A stretch of DNA of 64,000 bases from Roseateles_B sp041912595 (GTDB lineage: Bacteria > Pseudomonadota > Gammaproteobacteria > Burkholderiales > Burkholderiaceae_C): the NCBI GenBank assembly GCA_041912595.1, contig JAYRMR010000018.1, positions 1 to 64,000 on the forward strand, read 5' to 3'. The notes beneath the pieces are model-generated. The model worked only from the letters and a program-made list of their open reading frames with translations, did no database searches and had not been told where the DNA came from. Positions 55,286 through 62,913 of the stretch are shown piece after piece (within the stretch, counting starts at the first letter, position 1; each line of letters begins with the position of its first letter). A program made the position numbers and the translations under genes.

Positions 55286-55346
55286 GCTAACGCGCCATCC
55301 GTGCGTCCCGGCCTCGCCCGCAGGCGGGCGCCCTGGGGAGCCAGGT

Positions 55347-56039
55347 CTACTGCAACACCTGCAGCAGCTGCGCCAGCCCGCCCTCGTTGATGGCGACCAT
55401 GGCCTGCTCGCGCACGCGCGGCTTGGCGTGATAGGCGACCGAGAGGCCGGCCACGCCCATCATCGGGAGGTCGTTGGCGCCGTCGCCCACGGCCAGGCAC
55501 TGGGCCGGGGTGGCGCCGATCTCGGCCGCGCACTGCAGCAGCATGCGGCGCTTCTCCTCGCCGTCACAGATCTCGCCCCAGGCCTGCGCCACGAGGCCGC
55601 CGGTGAGCGCGCCGTCCGCGATCTCCAGCTCATTGCTGCGCACATAGTCCATGCCCAGCTCGGCGGCCACGTGGCGCGTGAAGAAGGTGAAGCCGCCCGA
55701 GACGAGCAGCAGCTTCAGCCCCGCCGCCTTGAGTGCCGCGCACAGCTCGCGCGCGCCCGGGTTGAACTGCAGGCGCTCGGCCAGCACCTGGTCCAGCGCG
55801 CTCACCGGCACGCCCCGCAGCAGCGCGAGCCGCCGGCGAAGGCTGTCCTGGAAGTCGGTGATCTCGCCGCGCATGGCGGCCTCGGTGATGGCGGCGACCT
55901 CGGCCTTCTTGCCCGCCGCCGCGGCGATCTCGTCGATGCACTCGATGTTGATCAGGGTCGAGTCCATGTCGAAGGCCGCGAGGCGGAAATCGGTCAGTCG
56001 CAGGGGCGGGGTGAAACCTTGGGTGACGAGAGCGCTCAT
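55347..56039 (-). CDS. serB: Phosphoserine phosphatase
   Basis: Last step of serine synthesis. The 230-aa HAD-family enzyme has nucleophile motif AAFDMDSTLINIECIDE (Asp24, Asp26), motif II LLLVSGGFTFFT and motif III VGDGANDLPMM. There is no N-terminal ACT-like domain as in the longer E. coli protein, so it is the short form. It follows mfd on the same strand after 27 bp and is probably read from the same transcript. Confidence 0.96.
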   Translation of the reverse strand: MSALVTQGFTPPLRLTDFRLAAFDMDSTLINIECIDEIAAAAGKKAEVAAITEAAMRGEITDFQDSLRRRLALLRGVPVSALDQVLAERLQFNPGARELCAALKAAGLKLLLVSGGFTFFTRHVAAELGMDYVRSNELEIADGALTGGLVAQAWGEICDGEEKRRMLLQCAAEIGATPAQCLAVGDGANDLPMMGVAGLSVAYHAKPRVREQAMVAINEGGLAQLLQVLQ

Positions 56040-56066
56040 GGGATGGGGCAGTTCAGCGAATGGGGT

Positions 56067-59000
56067 TCAGTCCTGCTTCAGCGGTGCGCCCAGCAGGCGC
56101 AGCACCTCGCGGATGGCCTGCGCGCGGTCCTTGGGATCGCTCAGGGCCTTCTCGATGCGCAGCTTGTCGTTGCCGACGAGCTTGATGTTGCGGTTCTTCT
56201 GCACCAGCTCGATCACGCGCATCGCGTCGATGGGCGGGTTGGGGCGGAAGTTGATGTTCATGACGGACGGCGCGGCGTCGATCTTCATCACGCCGTAGGG
56301 CTTGGCGAGCACGCGCAGGCGGTGGGTGTCGAAGAGCGTCTGGCCCTGCGCCGGCAGCTTGCCGAAGCGGTCGGTGATCTCCTCGAGCATGGCGTCGATC
56401 TGCTCGGCCTTGTCCGCCGTGGCGAGGCGCTTGTAGAGCGAGAGCCGCACGTGGACGTCGCCGCAGTAGGCGTCGGGCAGCAGGGCTGGGGCGTGCAGAT
56501 TGATCTCGGTGTTGGCGCCGAACACACCGCCCAGCGGCGAGAGCAGGTCGGGTTCGCGGCCGGCTTTCAGCGATCGCACGGCCTCCGAGAGCATGTCGTT
56601 GTAGAGCTGGAAGCCCACCTCCATCATGTTGCCGCTCTGGTTCTCGCCCAGCACCTCGCCGCAGCCGCGGATCTCGAGGTCGTGCATGGCGAGGTAGAAG
56701 CCCGAGCCCAGCTCCTCCATCTGCTGGATGGCCTCCAGGCGCTGGGCGGCCTGCTTGGTGAGGCCCTCGACGTCCGGCACCATGAGATAGGCATAGGCCT
56801 GGTGGTGCGAGCGGCCGACGCGGCCGCGCAGCTGGTGCAGCTGCGCCAGGCCGAATTTGTCGGCGCGGCTGATGACGATGGTGTTGGCGCTCGGCACGTC
56901 GATGCCGGTCTCGATGATGGTCGAGCACAGCAGCACGTTGTGCTTGCCGGTCACGAACTCGCGCATCACGCGTTCCAGCTCGCGCTCGGGCATCTGGCCG
57001 TGGGCCACGACGATGCGAGCCTCCGGCAGCAGCTCCTCGAGCTTCTGGCGGCGGTTCTCGATCGTCTCGACCTCGTTGTGCAGGAAATAGACCTGCCCGC
57101 CGCGCTTGAGCTCGCGCAGCACCGCCTCGCGGATGGTGCCGCTGTTCTCGCTGCGGACGAAGGTCTTGATGGCCAGGCGGCGCTGCGGCGCGGTGGCGAT
57201 CACGCTGAGGTCCCGCAGGCCCTCCAGCGCCATGCCGAGCGTGCGCGGGATGGGCGTGGCGGTGAGCGTGAGCACGTCCACCTCGGCCCGCATGGCCTTC
57301 ATCGCCTCCTTGTGGCGCACGCCGAAGCGATGCTCCTCGTCGATGATGAGCAGGCCCAGGCGCTTGAACTGCACGTCCGGCGAGAGCAGCTTGTGCGTGC
57401 CGATGACGATGTCGATGCTGCCGTCGGCCAGGCCTTCCATCGCGGCCTTGATCTCCTTGGCCGAGCGGAAGCGGCTCATCTCGGCCACCTTCACGGGCCA
57501 CTTGCCGAAGCGGTCCGCGATGTTCTGGTAGTGCTGCTCGGCCAGCAGCGTGGTCGGTGCCAGCAGGGCGACCTGCTTGCCGCCCATCACGGCGACGAAG
57601 GCCGCGCGCAGCGCCACCTCGGTCTTGCCGAAGCCCACATCGCCGCACACGAGGCGGTCCATGGGCTTGGGGCTGATCATGTCCTGGATGACCGCGTGGA
57701 TGGCGGCGCGCTGGTCGGGGGTCTCCTCGAAGCCGAAGGAGGCGGCGAAGGCCTCGTAGTCGTGGCCCGAGTAGCGGAAGGCGTGGCCTTCGCGGGCGGC
57801 GCGGCGGGCGTAGAGGTTCAGCAGCTCGGCGGCGGTGTCGCGCACCTGCTCGGCGGCCTTGCGCTTGGCCTTTTCCCATTGCGCCGAGCCCAGCTTGTGC
57901 AGCGGCGCTTCCTCGGCCGACACGCCCGTGTAGCGGCTGATCAGGTGCAGCTGCGCGACGGGCACATACAGCGTGGCCTTGTCAGCGTACTCGAGGTGCA
58001 GGAACTCCGAGGGGCCGTCGCCCAGGTCGATGTTGATCAGGCCCTGGTAGCGGCCGATGCCGTGGTTCATGTGCACCACGGGGTCGCCGACCTTCAGCTC
58101 GGAGAGATCCTTGATGAGCGCATTGACGTCGCTCACCAGCTCCTGCTTGCGACGGCGCCGCGTCGTGGGCGTGGTCGCAAAGAGCTCGGTCTCGGTGAGG
58201 AACTGGATCGCGATGCCCGCGGGGGCGGCGTCCGGCTCATGCCAGAAGAAGCCGGCGGCCAGCGGCGCCGCGGTGATCGCGAACTTCTCGTCCGAGGCCT
58301 GGAACTCGGCCAGGCTGGCGACGGAGGGCGGATCGATCTTGTTGTCCCGCAGCAGCTCCAGCAGGCTTTCGCGGCGGCCTTCGCTCTCGGCCACGATCAG
58401 CACGCGGTGCGGCGTGGTCTTGAGGTGCGAGGCCAGGCGGGCCAGCGGCTCCTGGGCACCGCGTTCGACGCTGATGTCGGGCAGCGGGCGGGCGTAGTCC
58501 ACGGCCTCGGCACCGCGCACGCTGAACACCGCACGGGTGCGGGTGGCGCCGAAGAAGTCCTCGACGCGCAGGAAGAGCTCCTCGGGCGGCAGGATCGGCC
58601 GCTCGGGGTCGTGCTGCAGGAAGCGGTGGCGCTCGCGGGTGTCCGTCCAGAAGCGCGTGAGGGCCTCGTCGACCTCGCCATGCAGCACCAGCGCGCCGTC
58701 CTCGGGCACGAAGTCGAAGAAGCTGGCCGTCTGCTCGAAGAACAGCGGCAGGTAGTACTCGATGCCCGCGGTCGCGAGGCCCGTGCCCATGTCCTTGTAG
58801 AGGCGGGACTTGCTCGGGTCGCCGTCCATCTTCTCGCGCCAGCGGGCGCGGAAGGCCTGGCGGGCGGCCTCGTCCATGGGGAACTCGCGGCCGGGCAGCA
58901 GGCGCACCTCGGGCACGGGGTAGAGGCTGCGCTGGCTGTCGGGGTCGAAGGTGCGGATGGAGTCGACCTCGTCGCCGAACAGGTCGACGCGGTAGGGCAC

Positions 59001-59552
59001 CGGCGAGCCCATGGGGAAGAGGTCGATCAGGCCGCCGCGCACCGCGAACTCGCCCGGCGACACGACCTGCGAGACATGCGCATAGCCGCCCAGCACGAGC
59101 TGGGCCTTCAGCGCGGTCTCGTCGAGCCGCTGCTTCTGCTTGAACTGGAAGGTGGTGGCCGCGAGGAAGGAAGGCGGCGCGAGCCGCGTGAGCGCGGTGC
59201 TGGCGGGCAGCAGGACGACGTCCACGTCGCGCTGATCGCGCGGCTTGTCCTTGGCCTGCAGCAGGCGCCACAGCGTGGCCAGGCGCTCGGAGATCAGGTC
59301 CTGGTGCGGGCTGAAGGTGTCGTAGGGCAGCGTTTCCCAGTCGGGGAAGACGGCCACGCGCAGCTCGGGCGCGAAGAACCGGAGCTCGTCCTCCAGGCGC
59401 TGCGTGTCTCCGGGCTCGGCGGTGACGACGGTGCACAGCCGGCCGGCCTCCAGCTGCTGGCGACAGAAGCGGGCCAGGAGCAGGGCGTCGGCCGAGCCCG
59501 GCGGGCGGGGCAGCGAGAACTTCTTTCCGGGAGCGATGAGGGGCAGTTGCAT
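56067..59552 (-). CDS. mfd: Transcription-repair coupling factor Mfd
   Basis: SF2 translocase that removes stalled RNA polymerase and recruits UvrA. The 1161-aa product has an N-terminal UvrB-like region, a CarD-type RNA polymerase-interaction domain (DPVVHMNHGIGRYQGL) and the helicase core. That core carries Walker A GDVGFGKTEVALRAAF near residue 635, the DEEH box in IIDEEHRFGVRHKE, and LRGRVGRSHHQAYAYLM. The C-terminal TRCF domain is complete. Length is normal. A 1471-codon open frame on the opposite strand is a shadow of codon bias, not a gene. Confidence 0.98.
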   Translation of the reverse strand: MQLPLIAPGKKFSLPRPPGSADALLLARFCRQQLEAGRLCTVVTAEPGDTQRLEDELRFFAPELRVAVFPDWETLPYDTFSPHQDLISERLATLWRLLQAKDKPRDQRDVDVVLLPASTALTRLAPPSFLAATTFQFKQKQRLDETALKAQLVLGGYAHVSQVVSPGEFAVRGGLIDLFPMGSPVPYRVDLFGDEVDSIRTFDPDSQRSLYPVPEVRLLPGREFPMDEAARQAFRARWREKMDGDPSKSRLYKDMGTGLATAGIEYYLPLFFEQTASFFDFVPEDGALVLHGEVDEALTRFWTDTRERHRFLQHDPERPILPPEELFLRVEDFFGATRTRAVFSVRGAEAVDYARPLPDISVERGAQEPLARLASHLKTTPHRVLIVAESEGRRESLLELLRDNKIDPPSVASLAEFQASDEKFAITAAPLAAGFFWHEPDAAPAGIAIQFLTETELFATTPTTRRRRKQELVSDVNALIKDLSELKVGDPVVHMNHGIGRYQGLINIDLGDGPSEFLHLEYADKATLYVPVAQLHLISRYTGVSAEEAPLHKLGSAQWEKAKRKAAEQVRDTAAELLNLYARRAAREGHAFRYSGHDYEAFAASFGFEETPDQRAAIHAVIQDMISPKPMDRLVCGDVGFGKTEVALRAAFVAVMGGKQVALLAPTTLLAEQHYQNIADRFGKWPVKVAEMSRFRSAKEIKAAMEGLADGSIDIVIGTHKLLSPDVQFKRLGLLIIDEEHRFGVRHKEAMKAMRAEVDVLTLTATPIPRTLGMALEGLRDLSVIATAPQRRLAIKTFVRSENSGTIREAVLRELKRGGQVYFLHNEVETIENRRQKLEELLPEARIVVAHGQMPERELERVMREFVTGKHNVLLCSTIIETGIDVPSANTIVISRADKFGLAQLHQLRGRVGRSHHQAYAYLMVPDVEGLTKQAAQRLEAIQQMEELGSGFYLAMHDLEIRGCGEVLGENQSGNMMEVGFQLYNDMLSEAVRSLKAGREPDLLSPLGGVFGANTEINLHAPALLPDAYCGDVHVRLSLYKRLATADKAEQIDAMLEEITDRFGKLPAQGQTLFDTHRLRVLAKPYGVMKIDAAPSVMNINFRPNPPIDAMRVIELVQKNRNIKLVGNDKLRIEKALSDPKDRAQAIREVLRLLGAPLKQD

Positions 59553-59829
59553 GGGGCGCTACAAACAGGAACGGCCCCTCGCGGGGGCTGGCGGGATTGT
59601 AGGGAGCCAGGGGGCGAAAGCTGTCAGCAGGAGTGAAGGCTGCGTTCGTTCAGGGGACGCCACGCGCCGCGGCCTGCCGTGCGGGCGGCGCGGCGCGGGG
59701 CCCCGTTGGAGGCGCCCGACGGACGGGGCTGGCGGTCCCGCCCCGCATTCGGGCTAAAATAGCCAGTTGATCCGCGTGAAGCTGCCCAAACAGCTGCCGT
59801 CATCAATTAACAACCCTATTGGAGCCACC

Positions 59830-59997
59830 ATGGGCAACAAGATCATCACCGAGGCCGCCAAGCGCGCCGCCCCCCGTCCCGTCCCCGCCAACGGCGTGAG
59901 CTTCACGCACGGCCGCGGCAACTGCACGAGCCTCGAGCGCGGCACCCACACCCGCAGCAAGAAGAACCCCGGCAAGCGCACCCACAAGGGCGGCTGA
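59830..59997 (+). CDS. Small basic protein of unknown function, 55 aa
   Basis: Starts MGNKIITEAAKRAAPRPVP after TTGGAGCCACC, a good ribosome site. It continues GVSFTHGRGNCTSLERG and ends THTRSKKNPGKRTHKGG. Net charge is strongly positive, with one Cys and several Gly/Arg/Lys, resembling nucleic-acid-binding or ribosome-associated small proteins, but I recognise no family. A TAAAAT hexamer 70 bp upstream could be its -10, and a clear terminator follows, so it looks like an independent, possibly well-expressed gene. Confidence 0.75.
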   Translation: MGNKIITEAAKRAAPRPVPANGVSFTHGRGNCTSLERGTHTRSKKNPGKRTHKGG

Positions 59998-60024
59998 TCG
60001 ACCGGCGGTCTTCGCGACTGCATG

Positions 60025-60048
60025 ACGGCGCCTGCGAAGGCGCCGTTT
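60025..60048 (+). terminator. Terminator of the 55-aa gene
   Basis: A perfect 9-bp stem, ACGGCGCCT with AGGCGCCGT, and GCGA loop, followed by TT-CCG-TTT. The U-tract is broken, so efficiency may be moderate. Confidence 0.75.
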
Positions 60049-60156
60049 CCGTTTCTGAGCCTTGTTCCTGAGGCCCGTCGCTGAGGCTGGCTTGCCATCC
60101 GCGCCGGACTCGTTTCTCATCCCCACTGGGTTATCGCCACGCCCCTGAGGACCTCC

Positions 60157-61824
60157 ATGATCCGCATCACCGAACTCCGCCTGCCGCTGAACCACGCCGA
60201 GGACGCGCTCCGGCCGGCCATCGTCCAGCGCCTGGGCCTGAAGTCGAGCCAGCTCCTGAGCTTCCAGATCTTCAAGCGCAGCCATGACGCGCGCAAGAAG
60301 ACGGCCATGCTGCTGATCTACACGGTGGACTGCGAGGTGGAGGACGAGGCCGCGGTGCTGGCGCGCTTCGAGGGCGACACCCACGTCAAGCCGACGCCGG
60401 ACACGAGCTACCGCTTCGTCGGCCAGGCCCCGGTGGACTTCTACCACCGGGGTGACAAGCTGCGTCCCGTGGTGATCGGCTTCGGCCCCTGCGGCATTCT
60501 GGCGGCGCTGATCCTCGCGCAGATGGGCCTGCGCCCCATCGTGCTGGAGCGCGGCAAGCAGGTGCGCGAGCGCACCAAGGACACCTGGGACCTCTGGCGC
60601 AAGCAGAACCTGCACCCGGAGTCGAACGTGCAGTTCGGCGAGGGCGGCGCCGGCACCTTCTCGGACGGCAAGCTCTACAGCCAGATCTCCGACCCCCGCT
60701 TCCTCACGCGCAAGGTGCTGACCGAGTTCGTGAAGGCCGGCGCGCCGGAGGAGATCCTCTACGTCTCGAAGCCTCACATCGGCACCTTCCGCCTCGTGAG
60801 CATGGTGATCAAGATCCGGGCCGAGATCGAGGCGCTGGGCGGCGAGATCCGCTTCCAGCAGAAGGTCACTGACGTCCTGATCGAGCCGGGCCAGGACGGG
60901 CAGCAGCATGTCCGCGGCGTGGTGCTGGAGAGCGGCGAGCAGATCCGCGCCGACCAGGTCATCGTCGCCCTCGGCCACAGCGCCCGGGATACCTTCCAGA
61001 TGCTGCACGCGCGCGGCGTCTACATGGAGGCCAAGCCCTTCTCGATCGGCTACCGCATCGAGCATCCGCAAAGCCTCATCGACAAGGCCCGCTTCGGCCC
61101 GAACGCCGGCAATGCGCTGCTGGGCGCGGCCGACTACAAGCTCGTCCACCACGCGAAGAACGGCCGCTCGGTCTACAGCTTCTGCATGTGCCCGGGCGGG
61201 ACGGTGGTGGCGGCGACCTCCGAGCCGAACCGCGTCGTCACCAACGGCATGAGCCAGTACTCGCGCAACGAGCGCAATGCCAATGCGGGCATCGTCGTGG
61301 GCATCAGCCCGCAGGACTACCGGCAGGACGGCAAGACCGAGGGCCCGGTCAGCCCGCTCGACGGCATGGCCTTCCAACGCATCTGGGAGTCCCGCGCCTA
61401 CGAGCTGGGCGGCGGCGGCTACATCGCGCCGGGCAGCCTGGTGGGTGACTTCATCAAGCGCCAGGTCAGCTCGGAATTCGGCAGCGTGATGCCCTCCTAC
61501 AAGCCGGGCGTGCACCTGACCAATCTGCAGGAGAAGGGCCGCGGCAGCCTGCCCGACTACTGCCTGGACGCCATCCGCGAGGCCCTGCCGGCCTTCGGGC
61601 GGCAGATCCGCGGCTTCGACATGCACGACGCCGTGCTGACGGGCGTCGAGACCCGCACGTCCAGCCCCCTGCGCATCACCCGCGGCCGGGACTACCAGAG
61701 CCTCAACGTCCGCGGCCTCTACCCGGCCGGCGAAGGCGCGGGCTACGCGGGCGGCATCATGTCCGCCGGCGTGGACGGCATCGAGGTGGCCGAGGCCCTG
61801 GCCCGGGAACTGCTGGGCGCCTGA
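60157..61824 (+). CDS. FAD-dependent oxidoreductase (COG2509-type)
   Basis: A 555-aa flavoprotein. An N-terminal domain of about 100 residues (MIRITELRLPLNHAEDAL...) precedes the Rossmann FAD-binding loop PVVIGFGPCGILAALILA and VLERGKQV. Further motifs are FGEGGAGTFSDGKLYSQ and the closing GLYPAGEGAGYAGGIMSAGVDG, typical of the uncharacterised COG2509 dehydrogenases. The substrate is unknown. Alone on the + strand, 109 bp before the deacetylase. Confidence 0.92.
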   Translation: MIRITELRLPLNHAEDALRPAIVQRLGLKSSQLLSFQIFKRSHDARKKTAMLLIYTVDCEVEDEAAVLARFEGDTHVKPTPDTSYRFVGQAPVDFYHRGDKLRPVVIGFGPCGILAALILAQMGLRPIVLERGKQVRERTKDTWDLWRKQNLHPESNVQFGEGGAGTFSDGKLYSQISDPRFLTRKVLTEFVKAGAPEEILYVSKPHIGTFRLVSMVIKIRAEIEALGGEIRFQQKVTDVLIEPGQDGQQHVRGVVLESGEQIRADQVIVALGHSARDTFQMLHARGVYMEAKPFSIGYRIEHPQSLIDKARFGPNAGNALLGAADYKLVHHAKNGRSVYSFCMCPGGTVVAATSEPNRVVTNGMSQYSRNERNANAGIVVGISPQDYRQDGKTEGPVSPLDGMAFQRIWESRAYELGGGGYIAPGSLVGDFIKRQVSSEFGSVMPSYKPGVHLTNLQEKGRGSLPDYCLDAIREALPAFGRQIRGFDMHDAVLTGVETRTSSPLRITRGRDYQSLNVRGLYPAGEGAGYAGGIMSAGVDGIEVAEALARELLGA

Positions 61825-61933
61825 GCCCGCGGGGGCGCCCGCCGCCGGATGGGGCCAGGTCTTGCCGTGCGCGCGCCGCACGGCCGGGCTGCGCCCACAG
61901 CGCAGGCGCGACGGCACTGGCGACAATCCCGCC

Positions 61934-62896
61934 ATGAACCCACGCCGCATCCTGGCCCTCCTGGCCACCCACGCCGCCCAGGCTACACTGGCCGCGGCCA
62001 TCCTGAGCGGCAGCGCCCACGCCGCCCAGCGCATCGCCCTGACGATGGACGACGGCCCCCATCTGCGCGCCACGCCGCGCCTGAGCCCGCAGGCCCGCAA
62101 CGCAGCGCTGCTGGCCGCGCTCCAGAAGCACCAGGTCCAGGCCACGCTCTTCGTGACCTGCGGCAATGGCGCCGATCGGCCCGAAGGTCTCGCCCTCGTG
62201 AAGGCCTGGTCGGATGCCGGTCATCTGCTGGGCAACCACACGATGACACACCCGGACCTCAACAGCCCGCAGGTGAGCCTCGAGCAGTACCAGGACGAGA
62301 TCAACCGCTGCCAGCAGATCCTCGCCGGCCAGCCGGGGCTGCAGCGCTGGGTCCGCTTCACCTTCCTGCGCGAGGGCAAGCCCGACGCCAAGCGTGATGG
62401 GATGCGGGCCTGGATGAAGGCGAATGGCTGGCGCAATGCCTACGTGAGCCTGGACACGAGCGACTGGCGTCTGGACGCCTACCTGGAGGAACGGCTGACG
62501 CGCGACCCGACGGCCGACGTCGGCGACATCCGCCAGGCCTATCTGGACCATCTGTGGCAGCGGGCGCAGGCCTACCAGCAGCTTGCGATGCGCCTGCAGG
62601 GGCGCGAGATGCCGCAGGTGCTGCTGATGCATCACAACCTGCTCAATGCGCTGTTCCTGGACGACGCCATCGCCCTGTTCAAGGCGCGGGGCTGGGTGTT
62701 CATCTCGGCGGCCGAGGCCTACGAGGACCCGGTCTACCAGCTGCAGCCTATCAGCCCCGTCGCGGGGCAGAGCCTGCTGCTGTCGATGGCCCGCTCGCTC
62801 GGGCTCGGTCGCTTCGAGGGCTGGCTGCGCCTCGTGGATGACGGGGACTTCGAGATCGAGCAGCTCGAGAAGGGCCCGCCCGCCGCCAAGCGCTGA
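61934..62896 (+). CDS. Polysaccharide deacetylase family protein (NodB domain)
   Basis: A 320-aa exported protein with a signal peptide (ILALLATHAAQATLAAAILSG, in two adjacent pieces) ending near AHAAQ. The NodB fold follows: IALTMDDGPH holds the catalytic base and metal Asp (Asp39, Asp40), and GNHTMTHPDL gives the two metal histidines. LLMHHNLLNALFLDDAIAL near the end supplies the last conserved His. Likely removes N-acetyl groups from a surface or wall polysaccharide; the substrate is open. It converges on mpl (17 bp between stops). Confidence 0.92.
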   Translation: MNPRRILALLATHAAQATLAAAILSGSAHAAQRIALTMDDGPHLRATPRLSPQARNAALLAALQKHQVQATLFVTCGNGADRPEGLALVKAWSDAGHLLGNHTMTHPDLNSPQVSLEQYQDEINRCQQILAGQPGLQRWVRFTFLREGKPDAKRDGMRAWMKANGWRNAYVSLDTSDWRLDAYLEERLTRDPTADVGDIRQAYLDHLWQRAQAYQQLAMRLQGREMPQVLLMHHNLLNALFLDDAIALFKARGWVFISAAEAYEDPVYQLQPISPVAGQSLLLSMARSLGLGRFEGWLRLVDDGDFEIEQLEKGPPAAKR

Positions 62897-62913
62897 GGGC
62901 CTGCCGCGAAGTC

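Noticed and set aside
55221..59636. 1471-codon open frame opposite mfd
   Set aside because: The encoded sequence is His/Gln/Ala/Gly/Arg/Leu-rich with no domain, and it mirrors mfd codon by codon. Long antisense frames are expected in GC-rich genes with strong third-position bias.
59803..62166. 787-codon minus-strand frame across the 55-aa gene, the FAD enzyme and the deacetylase start
   Set aside because: Spans several convincing genes on the other strand and has no recognisable domain.
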